Positions 25,214 through 32,736 of a DNA stretch of 37,542 nt are shown here, piece after piece. The first letter of the stretch is position 1, and every line of letters starts with the position of its first letter. This stretch comes from Pelatocladus maniniholoensis HA4357-MV3 (GTDB lineage Bacteria; Cyanobacteriota; Cyanobacteriia; Cyanobacteriales; Nostocaceae). The notes beneath the pieces are model-generated. The model was not told the origin of the DNA. It did not search any database and saw nothing but the letters and a program-made list of their open reading frames with translations. Position numbers and translations under genes: made by a program. The stretch spans positions 1-37,542 of the forward strand of contig JAHHHW010000128.1 in the NCBI GenBank assembly GCA_019359115.1, read 5' to 3'.

Positions 25214-25975
25214 GTGGGTTCGGTTTGTATTGAAATCGTAGAGGGAAATCCCCATCTGAGATCGTTGCTTGGCTGGCACTTGCAACAGCTGGAATATCGA
25301 GTGCATCAAGCTGCAAGTATTTATCAGGCTAGGGAAGTTTTTTTAACTCACCATCCAACACTAGTCATTTTAGATGCGGATTTGCCTGATGGAGATGGCA
25401 TTGAGTTTTGCCGATGGTTGCATCGTCAGCAGCAACCATTGATTTTAATGCTATCTGCGCGCAGTAATGAAGCTGATATAGTTGCTGGCTTGAAAGCGGG
25501 GGCGGATGATTACCTGACTAAGCCATTTGGAATGCAGGAATTTTTAGCACGGGTAGAGGCGCTAATACGCCGCAACCGTACACCTGTAGCCCCAGCTTAT
25601 TTGGATTATGGGAGTTTGCAAATTGATTTAGTGCAACGCCGTGTCCGTTTTCAAGGAGAATTTATAGATTTAACACCGCAGGAATTTAGTTTGTTATATG
25701 TTTTAGCACAAGCAGGAGGAGTACCTTTAAGTAGGTCAGAATTGCTGCGACGTGCTTGGCCTGATGCGATCGATAATCCTCGTACCATTGATACTCACGT
25801 TTTATCACTGCGGAAAAAAGTAGAACTTGATCCGCGACAACCTAGCTTAATTCAAACCATCCGTAACGTAGGATATAGGTTTAATATGGAGATTTTGAAT
25901 ATCAATTTGCCACAATCACTGACAAAGTTAACGGCAGAAAAATTCAATAATCAACATTCAACAATCAGTAGTTAG
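25214..25975 (+). CDS. OmpR-family response regulator, NblR-like
   Basis: A 253-residue receiver plus winged-helix regulator. D54 (VILDADLPDGDG) is the phosphoacceptor, with S81 (LMLSARS) and K103 (LTKPF). The usual Asp-Asp acidic pair is E10-G11 (IEIVEGNPHLRS), so one metal-binding acid is missing. The DNA-binding domain runs from about 130 to 230 (LTPQEFSLLYVLAQAGG, then RTIDTHVLSLRKKVELDP, RNVGYRF). Atypical receivers of this sort include NblR, which triggers phycobilisome breakdown and works without phosphorylation; I think this is the NblR/NrrA-like group but cannot prove which. GTG start at 25214 with AAGGGG about ten bases upstream. No kinase adjacent. Confidence 0.82.
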   Translation: MGSVCIEIVEGNPHLRSLLGWHLQQLEYRVHQAASIYQAREVFLTHHPTLVILDADLPDGDGIEFCRWLHRQQQPLILMLSARSNEADIVAGLKAGADDYLTKPFGMQEFLARVEALIRRNRTPVAPAYLDYGSLQIDLVQRRVRFQGEFIDLTPQEFSLLYVLAQAGGVPLSRSELLRRAWPDAIDNPRTIDTHVLSLRKKVELDPRQPSLIQTIRNVGYRFNMEILNINLPQSLTKLTAEKFNNQHSTISS

Positions 25976-25979
25976 AGGT

Positions 25980-26058
25980 AATACTTGTTAGTTGTTAGTT
26001 ATTAGTTATTACTTCTTAAGTATTTACTACTAAGAACTATTTACTAACTAACAAATAG
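25980..26058. repeat. GTTAGTT-type repeat between convergent genes
   Basis: GTTAGTTGTTAGTTATTAG (25988-26006) and, inverted, ACTAACTAAC (26044-26053) flank AT-rich sequence, so the spacer can fold into a long weak hairpin between two converging stop codons. Confidence 0.45.
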
Positions 26059-26826
26059 CTAACCCCATTCTTCAGTAGTTTGTGTTTGTGCCTGTACCAA
26101 GCTTTCTCGTAATTTAGCCCAGTCTATATCAGTAGCACTTTGATTTGCCATTAGCCGTCCTTGTTGTAAGTACAACAGCCGATCGCAAAAAATTTCAGCC
26201 ATTTCTAGCTGGTGATTTACCATTAAAACTGTAGTTTGACGACTTTGGGCTAATTGAGTAAGAATTGTCATCACACGGGAAGCAGTACCTACATCTAAAG
26301 CAGAAGTAGGTTCATCTAATAATAAAATTTGTGGTTGAATGATTAATGCTCGTGCGATCGCGATTAATTGGCGCTGTCCTAAAGAAAGTTGCACTTCCGT
26401 TTTTCCTAGCCAGTCATCGGGTATGTGCAGCTGTTCAATCGAGTTACTGACTCTTTGCTGAATAGTCTGTTTAGGCAAACCACGCAAAACCAAAGGATAT
26501 GCCAAAGCATCTTTGACAGTCATTGCTAGCAGCTTAGACTCTTGGAGAACAAGTGTGATACAAGCACGTAGCTGTAAAACTGGTATTTGACGGTATTCCT
26601 GATTATTTAAATATATTTTGCCACTACTTGGTTCACTCAAACGGTTGAGAAGGTGTAATAAATAACTTTTTCCAGCACCAGATGGACCAACAATAGCAAT
26701 GCGATCGCCCTCAAATACTTCAAAAGAAATATCCTGTAAAATTGGGTATCCTTGCTGTTGACCTTGTAAAGTTGTGTATAAATTAACTTTTTCTAATCTG
26801 AGTTTTGCTTTTGGCAAAGTTTCCAA
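26059..26826 (-). CDS. ABC transporter ATP-binding protein (FetA/YbbL-like)
   Basis: A 255-residue ABC ATPase with Walker A GPSGAGKSYLL, Q-loop LVLQESKLL, signature LSLGQRQLIAIARAL, Walker B ILLLDEPTSALD and H-loop MVNHQLEMA. LSLGQ replaces the canonical LSGGQ. The sequence fits the phosphate/iron-exporter FetA-like single-domain group, but no FetB-type permease is next to it. The start is TTG at 26826, supported by AAAGG six bases upstream and the absence of an early ATG. The following upstream gene on the same strand is a membrane protein 128 bases away, without permease character. Substrate unknown. Confidence 0.82.
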   Translation of the reverse strand: METLPKAKLRLEKVNLYTTLQGQQQGYPILQDISFEVFEGDRIAIVGPSGAGKSYLLHLLNRLSEPSSGKIYLNNQEYRQIPVLQLRACITLVLQESKLLAMTVKDALAYPLVLRGLPKQTIQQRVSNSIEQLHIPDDWLGKTEVQLSLGQRQLIAIARALIIQPQILLLDEPTSALDVGTASRVMTILTQLAQSRQTTVLMVNHQLEMAEIFCDRLLYLQQGRLMANQSATDIDWAKLRESLVQAQTQTTEEWG

Positions 26827-26843
26827 TTTGAACCTTTAGTTAA

Positions 26844-26880
26844 TTATGAATGATGAATTATGAATTATGAATTATGAAAA
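26844..26880. repeat. TGAATTA heptamer tandem repeat
   Basis: About five units of TGAATTA/TGAATGA lie just upstream of the ABC ATPase start (minus strand), with the inverse CATAATTTATGA at 26900-26911 allowing a weak hairpin. Confidence 0.6.
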
Positions 26881-26954
26881 ATATGATCTTCAACATTCAT
26901 AATTTATGATACTTAACTCATTACTAGCTTATAAATTATTCTGTACATCAAAAT

Positions 26955-27521
26955 TTAACCGAAATTACCTTGCGTTATGGCGGTAGCAATTGTCCAACCA
27001 TCAACCAATAAAAGCAATAAGGTAAAGCCAAATAAAATCAAATACATCCATGGCTGGGCTAAAGGATAAACATCAGTGGTATCTATACCTGTTTTTTGTT
27101 GTACCAGTTTTACCATCTGAGCAAAACCCGCCACACGCATGGGCAATAAATAAGCTTTGCCGTCTTTACTGAGAAAATAGTAAACTAGTCCTCCCTGTCC
27201 AGTAGTGCGGGGTTTTAACTGTTTTACCTCCGACCAAGGTAACGACCAACCTTTACGAAAAAAACCTGGAACCCAATTTGGATAAGTTACCTGAATCCCT
27301 TGGTCATCTAAAATTACACGTTCCGTTAAGACTGCATACAAGCCAATAAAACCAATGCTAATTCCTAGCCAAAATAAGGTCGGTGGAATGGGCGCATTTG
27401 TGACTTCAGCTAAAAAAGGTAAAGGTAGGGTTAGCGCTAGATATAAGCTTAAAAGGGTAATCCGAATTAGAGGAGATAGGCGAAAAATTGCAGGCGAAGT
27501 ATTAACTGAGTTTGCTGTCAC
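26955..27521 (-). CDS. Membrane protein with PH-like domain
   Basis: A 188-residue protein with hydrophobic segments at about 18-38 (PLIRITLLSLYLALTLPLPF), 47-63 (TLFWLGISIGFIGLYAV) and 158-178 (WMYLILFGFTLLLLLVDGW). Between them, residues 65-145 (RVILDDQGIQVTYP, then GWSLPWSEVKQLKP, GGLVYYFLSKDGKAYLLPMRVAGF) look like a bacterial PH-type beta domain. I do not recognise a named family. The start is GTG at 27521; an in-frame stop is two codons upstream, so no earlier start exists. Function unknown; thylakoid or plasma membrane location cannot be told apart. Confidence 0.7.
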   Translation of the reverse strand: MTANSVNTSPAIFRLSPLIRITLLSLYLALTLPLPFLAEVTNAPIPPTLFWLGISIGFIGLYAVLTERVILDDQGIQVTYPNWVPGFFRKGWSLPWSEVKQLKPRTTGQGGLVYYFLSKDGKAYLLPMRVAGFAQMVKLVQQKTGIDTTDVYPLAQPWMYLILFGFTLLLLLVDGWTIATAITQGNFG

Positions 27522-27554
27522 GGCTCATTACAATTCTTAACTTTCAACTATATA

Positions 27555-27620
27555 CTAGCTAGAAAATGGGTGTGAGGGTGTAAGGGTTTAGGGGTGTAGG
27601 AGGAGTCATACTTTTATAAG
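27555..27620. repeat. Dispersed G-rich repeat, copy 2
   Basis: Matches 445-510 with scattered changes, from TAGCTAGAAAATGGGTGTGA through GGGGTGTAGGAGGAGT. It lies between the PH-like membrane gene and the WD40 relic. Confidence 0.55.
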
Positions 27621-27674
27621 TTCGTTGTGTTATTTATCACATGTAGTAATAGCTATGATTAAGCAAAGAGCGCT

Positions 27675-27773
27675 TCATATCTTACCCATTGTGCCTCGGT
27701 TAGACCTTTCATAACTGCCACTGGCGAGTTGCTTACCGTCAGGACTAAATGCGACGCTCGTTGTATTTTTTCG
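27675..27773 (-). pseudogene. WD40-repeat gene relic
   Basis: Read leftward, the frame between stops gives RKNTTSVAFSPDGKQLASGS followed by YERSNRGTMGKI and a stop. TSVAFSPDGKQLASGS is the unmistakable core of a WD40 blade, as found in the many-bladed WD40 proteins of Nostocales. Only about two-thirds of one blade remains, and the YE where a DxTIKLWD strand should follow is already degraded. There is no start codon. It marks a former WD40 gene, now deleted, just downstream of the toxin-antitoxin pair. Confidence 0.75.
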
Positions 27774-27800
27774 TTAACACAGCGATCAGGAGTAGCTTGT

Positions 27801-28151
27801 TCAAGTTTGACCTGGTAAATCTAACGCAATTAATAAAGCTTGATTTAATAGAATCATTGCTTCATCACTAAGCATCCCACGTATATGCAAAAAGCGAGTT
27901 TTTGATAATACCCGTACCTGATCTGCCATAGCAATAGAGTCGTTGGTTAATCCACCGTCTGGGGATTGAATTAACACCTGAGTGGGATAAAGTCGTTTAC
28001 CAGTTTGAGAAGTAGTACAGGGAACAGCCAAAACTACTGGACTATAAGCATTAATTGCATCTCGACTAACGATGATAACGGGACGAGTTCCCCCTTGTTC
28101 AGAACCTTCAATAGGTTCAAGTCGAGCGTCATACACTTCTCCCCGCTTCAT
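27801..28151 (-). CDS. MazF/PemK-family toxin (endoribonuclease)
   Basis: A 116-residue MazF-fold protein: MKRGEVYDARLEPIEGSEQGG, then RPVIIVSRDAINAYSPVVLAVPCTTS. R23 and T46 sit where the MazF catalytic arginine and threonine lie. MLSDEAMILLNQALLIALDL is the expected C-terminal helix. MazF toxins cut mRNA at short motifs and are held off by their antitoxin. The ATG at 28151 overlaps the antitoxin stop codon as ATGA, giving translational coupling; the frame is open further upstream, but that lies inside the antitoxin gene. Target sequence not predictable. Confidence 0.9.
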   Translation of the reverse strand: MKRGEVYDARLEPIEGSEQGGTRPVIIVSRDAINAYSPVVLAVPCTTSQTGKRLYPTQVLIQSPDGGLTNDSIAMADQVRVLSKTRFLHIRGMLSDEAMILLNQALLIALDLPGQT

Positions 28152-28423
28152 GCTGGAGATTCTTCCAATTGCAAAGCTTCCCAACTCGCTACGGCAAACT
28201 CAGCCTCCATCTGTAGTACTTGAGCTTGATATTCTGGATCTTGTGCCATTTCAACCAGTGCTGCATCAATTTCTGCTCGTTTGAGTGCTTTAAGCTCGTG
28301 TAGAAGCGCCTGTGCTACAAATTCATTGCGATTCTTAGCTTTTCCTTGGCTAACTACCTTGTCAGCTGCCGCTAAAAGCTCCGCAGGTAGAGTGATTGTC
28401 GTGCGGATAGTCTGATTTTTCAT
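28148..28423 (-). CDS. Ribbon-helix-helix antitoxin (MazE/CopG-like)
   Basis: A 91-residue protein. Residues 1-45 (MKNQTIRTTITLPAELLAAA, then DKVVSQGKAKNRNEFVAQAL) form a ribbon-helix-helix DNA-binding domain: an N-terminal strand, then two helices. The acidic, disordered-looking C-terminus (EMAQDPEYQAQVLQMEAEFA and on) would wrap the toxin. It overlaps the MazF gene by four bases. As in other type II systems the antitoxin dimer should bind its own promoter and repress the pair. The ATG start is clear. Confidence 0.88.
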   Translation of the reverse strand: MKNQTIRTTITLPAELLAAADKVVSQGKAKNRNEFVAQALLHELKALKRAEIDAALVEMAQDPEYQAQVLQMEAEFAVASWEALQLEESPA

Positions 28424-28558
28424 AACTATTTTGATGCTTAAACTGATGCAAATAATAGCATCTATTTAAGCATATAGGAATCGTACTTGAATTTTACTAA
28501 GTATACTGAGAAACAAACCCTTGTATGGTGTGCTAAATAAATGTTCTTTATCTTGCCA

Positions 28559-29134
28559 CTATTCAGGAAAAAAGCAAAGAATAGAACAACAAAAACCGGG
28601 TAAAAGTGGCGAAGTTATTTCATCATCACCTAACAAAGTTGCAACTAAAATTAATCGCGCTTTTTCTCGTCGATAAACTTCTACATGTTTGGTGAAGCGA
28701 TCAACAATCCAATACTCCCGCACACCTTGAACTGAATAAAGTTTCAGTTTCGCTTCCTTATCTCGCAGTTCGTTTTGTTTACCAGGAGATAAAACCTCTA
28801 TTATCAACTCTGGTGCGCCGATCAAATGTCCCGCCTCATCTTCAATTTGAGCTAGTCTTTCTCGACTTACCCAAACCACATCTGGTATGACACTATCCGC
28901 TTCAGAAAAAATTAAACCAGGAGCAACAACTGTTTCTCCTAAACCACTCGCATCTGACCAAACATCAAGTTGTCGAGCAACTTTAACACAAACTTGTTGA
29001 TGGCGACGATGAGGAGAGCGAGTCATGAAAAGTTCTCCGTCAATGATTTCATAGCGCGTCCACTCATTTTGAGGTAGAACTTCCAGATCATAAATTGTCC
29101 AGCGTACTCCTTCAATAGCTTGGCTCATAATCAT
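28559..29134 (-). CDS. Uma2-family (DUF820) endonuclease
   Basis: A member of the very large cyanobacterial Uma2 family with a PD-(D/E)XK nuclease fold. Core residues are visible in RYEIIDGELFMT, SVIPDVVWVS (the PD aspartate), PELIIEVLSPG (E-V strand) and KEAKLKLYSVQGVREYWIVD. The family spreads in Nostocales in dozens of copies; its members are thought to be restriction-like or mobile-element-associated, but function is mostly unproven. In-frame ATGs at 29134 and 29128 and a TTG at 29155 are all possible starts. The C-terminal CCSILCFFPE is unusual for the family and may reflect drift. Confidence 0.85.
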   Translation of the reverse strand: MIMSQAIEGVRWTIYDLEVLPQNEWTRYEIIDGELFMTRSPHRRHQQVCVKVARQLDVWSDASGLGETVVAPGLIFSEADSVIPDVVWVSRERLAQIEDEAGHLIGAPELIIEVLSPGKQNELRDKEAKLKLYSVQGVREYWIVDRFTKHVEVYRREKARLILVATLLGDDEITSPLLPGFCCSILCFFPE

Positions 29135-29221
29135 CTCTGTCTGGCTTGTTGCCAAGATTTAGTTTGATTTTATCTAATTTAAAAGTCTTTAAATTAAAGC
29201 GATCGCATAACTGTTTTGCTC

Positions 29222-29659
29222 TCAAGGTAAATACTTCTGCACTACACTCCAACCAGTTAACGATACCCAAGCAAAAGCAAAGAATATAGCAATGTTAGCA
29301 CCGATATGAATCCGTCTAGCCCAAGGATGTCCAACACGAATTTGTGTAGCACTTCCGGCTGATAGTAAAACTAACATCACAGTCGTTAATCCAGCCCAGA
29401 GGTGCTGTGAGTGTCCTAAAGAACCAAAGTGACCGTAAGTACCAACAATGCCAATAAGTAGCAATAATAATACCAAACTCACCAGACATATACCGATTTT
29501 ATAGTGGAGAAAGCGCAACCAGCCTGATTCTCTTTGCTGCAAAGTTCTAGCACGAAACATCCGCATACCCATGATCGCCAAAATTACATAGGCTACTAGT
29601 GACAAACCCATCGCCCACGCCGCTATTTTCCACAACCACAAAAATGAAGGTAGATCCAT
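29222..29659 (-). CDS. DUF4079 membrane protein
   Basis: A 145-residue protein with four hydrophobic segments: about 12-32, 50-73, 88-105 and 120-140. HYKIG, GHSQHLWAG and HIGANIAIFFAF place histidines at helix ends, as in the DUF4079 family common in photosynthetic bacteria; paired histidines suggest a b-type heme protein related to cytochrome b561-like folds, which is inference. ATG start. It is in the same direction as the DUF1830 gene upstream, but a terminator lies between, so it is a separate unit. Confidence 0.8.
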   Translation of the reverse strand: MDLPSFLWLWKIAAWAMGLSLVAYVILAIMGMRMFRARTLQQRESGWLRFLHYKIGICLVSLVLLLLLIGIVGTYGHFGSLGHSQHLWAGLTTVMLVLLSAGSATQIRVGHPWARRIHIGANIAIFFAFAWVSLTGWSVVQKYLP

Positions 29660-29672
29660 AATTAATGATTGT

Positions 29673-29724
29673 AGATGGGGATCGGGGATTGAGAGCAGGG
29701 ATTGGGGACAAGGGGGACAAGGGA
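29673..29724. repeat. GGGGATTG/GGACAAG repeat block
   Basis: GATGGGGATCGGGGATTG and GGACAAGGGGGACAAGGGAG resemble the block at 5711-5747 and belong to the same dispersed family. It sits upstream of the DUF4079 gene. Confidence 0.5.
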
Positions 29725-29761
29725 GAAAAATTAACTAACTGCTAACCAATGACAAATGACC

Positions 29762-29796
29762 AAAAATAAAAAAGGGCTGCTAAATTGTGCAACCCT
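29762..29796 (-). terminator. Terminator after the DUF1830 gene
   Basis: Read leftward, AGGG-T-TGC (29796-29788) pairs with GCA-G-CCCT-type sequence (29780-29773) across an AT-rich loop, with one mismatch, followed by TTTTTTATTTTT. It lies 23 bases past the stop codon. Confidence 0.75.
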
Positions 29797-29818
29797 CAAA
29801 GAAATTAAACAAATTTTT

Positions 29819-30211
29819 TTAATCAACGGATGCGAAACCAGATATTGTTAAAGGTTTTGTTGTATCTTCTGTTTTTGTCTTAATAGACTGTACTATCGGT
29901 TTTTTATTGATAGAGTCATTTGCTTGTTCTGAGTTTGGCAATTCGTAACTACTAGGTTCGTTAAGTGCAAGGCGATCGCACGGAATTTTATCCGATAAAA
30001 TAGCACTTGCCATCATACCCGTATGAATCTCAAGTTGAGCTTCAATGGGGGCTTCAAACGCTAGCCTCTGTCCAGGAAAAACAACCCTTTCAAAGTACCA
30101 GTTAGGAATGTTCGAGATGCGAGCCACCTGTATTTTGCTCGTGGCATTTACGTAACAGCAGAGAATCTTTCCTGATTGCTCCGGTGGTAGAGGATCTAAT
30201 ATTTGAGCCAT
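29819..30211 (-). CDS. DUF1830 domain protein
   Basis: A 130-residue protein whose first 75 residues (GKILCCYVNATSKIQVARIS, then NIPNWYFERVVFPGQRLAFE and APIEAQLEIHTGMMASAIL) match the cyanobacterial DUF1830 family. The domain is small and beta-rich with a conserved CCYVN motif; function is unknown. The last 55 residues are polar, with many Ser, Lys and Thr, and look disordered. ATG start. Upstream 30212-30866 is gene-free except for a small repeat element. Confidence 0.8.
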   Translation of the reverse strand: MAQILDPLPPEQSGKILCCYVNATSKIQVARISNIPNWYFERVVFPGQRLAFEAPIEAQLEIHTGMMASAILSDKIPCDRLALNEPSSYELPNSEQANDSINKKPIVQSIKTKTEDTTKPLTISGFASVD

Positions 30212-30463
30212 AACTGCTGAGGAGCTTTACGCCACAATTTTATCTTACATATAAAAACTAACACTGATTGATCCCCAGTTGCTGTAACTCCGACTACCAA
30301 CTGAAGTTTTCTAAATTATTTTCTACCTAAAGAAATACAAATTTTTAGTTATGAATTTTTCGTAAAATTTTATGCCTTTTTTGCAATTATATATTAAGTG
30401 TGAACAATTCATCAATACTTTAGAGGGAAGTCAATTAGAGCCAACTCTTACGAACGAAGGATT

Positions 30464-30573
30464 GGGAACTTCCAAATAAAAAAACATCCCGTTGTACCAG
30501 AGACGACTTGGAGATCAACAGACGAAGAAATCGCCTTCGGTAAAAATTGGATAATTTATTTTTTGGAGTTCCC
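30464..30573. mobile_element. 110-base MITE-like element with terminal inverted repeats
   Basis: GGGAACTTCCAAATAAA (30464-30480) is repeated inverted, with small gaps, as TTTATTTTTTGGAGTTCCC (30555-30573). It has no coding capacity worth noting. A related left end, GGAACTTCCAAGTAAAAAAA, recurs at 32537-32562, starting on the last base of the radical SAM stop codon. No clear target duplication is visible. It may be a small non-autonomous element or a repeated hairpin RNA. The rest of the 655-base spacer (30212-30866) is AT-rich with no gene seen. Confidence 0.5.
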
Positions 30574-30866
30574 TTAGACCAAAAGAAACAGCTTTTTTGC
30601 TCTTGTTTATTTCGTGATCCCATTTCATAAGGAATAGTTTAGTTGCTTTCATTAACCTTAAGAGCTAGTTTTTATTTTTTCTTTTCAGACTAAGCAGTGC
30701 AGATGCTCGCTTATAGAGTGAAGTCGATGTTATTGTAAAGCTATAGATATACTAATTTCATAAAATGTTATCCATGCTATGCATTTGTGATACAGGGCAA
30801 CATTGGCTATTTTCATCATCACTTAAACCAAGCCATGAAAATCAGTAATCGTCATTAATATCAAGA

Positions 30867-32537
30867 ATGTCAAGGACGATTTTGATACAAACACTAAAAC
30901 CAAAACCAGCGACTACAGAATCAAAGTTTGCTCTTTTACCCCAGAAAAACGGCAAGATGGAAGCTCAAACATTCAATAAAATTCTCTATGTTCGCCTTCC
31001 GTGTAACCCCATCTTTCCTATTGGGGTTGTATACCTTAGCGATCATGTCCACAAGCAATTTCCTAACATTGAACAGCGTATCTTTGATTTAGGAACAGTA
31101 CCACCTTTGGATTATGCTAAAGCTCTAGATGGCTGTATCGATGAATTTCAGCCGACACTGTTAGTGTTCTCGTGGCGGGATATCCAAATTTATGCGCCAG
31201 TAGGTGGACGTGGTGGTAATCCATTGCAGTATACCTTTGAGTTTTTCTACTCTCGCAATCCATTTCTCAAGCTACAGGGAGCCTTTGGTTTGCTGCGGAT
31301 AGCATCGGGATACTACGGCGAACTGTGGCGGAATCTAGGATTACTGAAGCGGGGTATCAAACGCGCTCAACGTTATCAGCCGAATGCTCGTGTAATTGTT
31401 GGTGGTGGTGCTGTCAGCGTCTTTTACGAACAGCTAGGTAAAAGCTTACCAAACCAGACTATTGTCTCTGTAGGTGAAGGGGAAACTTTGCTGACAAAAC
31501 TACTTAGCGGACAAGAATTTCGGGATGAAAGATGCTATGTGGTTGGAGAAGATCAACCACGCGATCGCCTCATTCATGAACAACCCACACCATTAGAGAA
31601 AACTGCTTGTAACTACGACTACATCGAAACCATCTGGCCAGAATTTAAATATTACCTCCAAGACGGAGACTTTTACATCGGTGTCCAAACCAAACGTGGT
31701 TGTCCTCACAACTGCTGCTATTGTATTTACACCGTTGTGGAAGGTAAACAGGTACGCATTAACCCCGCCGATGAAGTTGTTGCTGAAATGCGACAGTTAT
31801 ACGATCGCGGTGTTCGCAATTTCTGGTTTACTGACGCCCAATTTATCCCAGCCCGTAAATTTATTGCTGATGCTGTTGAACTTTTACAAAAAATCGTCGA
31901 TTCTGGAATGGAAGACATTCACTGGGCAGCATACATCCGGGCTGATAATCTCACTCCCCAATTGTGTGATCTGATGGTGAAAACTGGGATGAACTATTTT
32001 GAAATTGGTATCACCAGTGGTTCTCAAGAATTAGTGCGGAAAATGCGGATGGGCTACAATCTCCGTAATGTTTTGCAAAACTGTCGGGATTTAAAAGCAG
32101 CTGGGTTTAACGATTTAGTTTCCGTCAATTATTCTTTTAATGTGATTGATGAACGTCCGGAAACAATTCGCCAAACCATCGCCTATCACCGCGAACTGGA
32201 ACGGATTTTTGGGGTAGATAAAGTCGAACCTGCGATCTTTTTTATTGGACTACAACCCCACACTCACCTCGAAGAATATGCTTTCAAAGAAAATATTCTC
32301 AAACCAGGGTATGATCCGATGAACATCACACCTTGGACTGTCCAAAAGATGCTGTGGAACCCAGAACCCCTTGGTTCGTTCTTTGGCGAAGTTTGCTTGC
32401 AAGCTTGGCGACAAAATCCCAATGACTTTGGACGCGAAGTCATGAAAATATTAGAGGAAAAACTGGGTTGTGGTGAACTAGAAGAAGCACTTTCTGCACC
32501 CATTGAGCCAAAACCAAAACAATTGGTGGGTGTTTAG
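30867..32537 (+). CDS. B12-binding-type radical SAM protein
   Basis: A 556-residue protein with an N-terminal Rossmann-like, B12-binding-type region (ILYVRLPCNPIFPIGVVYLS, then DEFQPTLLVFSWRD, ARVIVGGGAVSVF, and SVGEGETLLTKLL). A radical SAM domain follows, with C279, C283 and C286 in RGCPHNCCYC as ligands of the SAM cluster; C284 is an extra cysteine. HWAAYIRADNLTP and NYFEIGITSGSQELVRKM are the usual later strands. The DxHxxG cobalamin motif is not seen. I recall this family being annotated in cyanobacteria as a photosystem II high-light acclimation radical SAM protein; that is recall, not proof. M31 is an alternative start. Confidence 0.82.
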   Translation: MSRTILIQTLKPKPATTESKFALLPQKNGKMEAQTFNKILYVRLPCNPIFPIGVVYLSDHVHKQFPNIEQRIFDLGTVPPLDYAKALDGCIDEFQPTLLVFSWRDIQIYAPVGGRGGNPLQYTFEFFYSRNPFLKLQGAFGLLRIASGYYGELWRNLGLLKRGIKRAQRYQPNARVIVGGGAVSVFYEQLGKSLPNQTIVSVGEGETLLTKLLSGQEFRDERCYVVGEDQPRDRLIHEQPTPLEKTACNYDYIETIWPEFKYYLQDGDFYIGVQTKRGCPHNCCYCIYTVVEGKQVRINPADEVVAEMRQLYDRGVRNFWFTDAQFIPARKFIADAVELLQKIVDSGMEDIHWAAYIRADNLTPQLCDLMVKTGMNYFEIGITSGSQELVRKMRMGYNLRNVLQNCRDLKAAGFNDLVSVNYSFNVIDERPETIRQTIAYHRELERIFGVDKVEPAIFFIGLQPHTHLEEYAFKENILKPGYDPMNITPWTVQKMLWNPEPLGSFFGEVCLQAWRQNPNDFGREVMKILEEKLGCGELEEALSAPIEPKPKQLVGV

Positions 32538-32562
32538 GAACTTCCAAGTAAAAAAATATCCC
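32537..32562. repeat. Second copy of the GGAACTTCCAA repeat end
   Basis: GGAACTTCCAAGTAAAAAAA then TATCCC matches 30465-30490 with two substitutions. Its first base is the last base of the radical SAM stop codon, so the repeat touches the coding end. No matching right end was found, so it is a half copy. Confidence 0.6.
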
Positions 32563-32736
32563 ATTGCTTTTAGAGCGGAGGAGAAGGGTGAAATCAGGTA
32601 GAGGGGGAGTTTTGACGAATATTAGCACTCTAAGTAGATAGCATAATTTAGTCTCAGACAGTAAACTAAAGTGTCATAAGCCCTGATTTCACCCTCTGCC
32701 GTTCAGCACCCTTTGCGGTTCGTTTAATCAAACCTC

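Noticed and set aside
30435-30623. A 62-codon minus-strand ORF rich in Lys and Arg
   Set aside because: It lies largely inside the 110-base inverted-repeat element and has no family resemblance; the reading frame is explained by the repeat.
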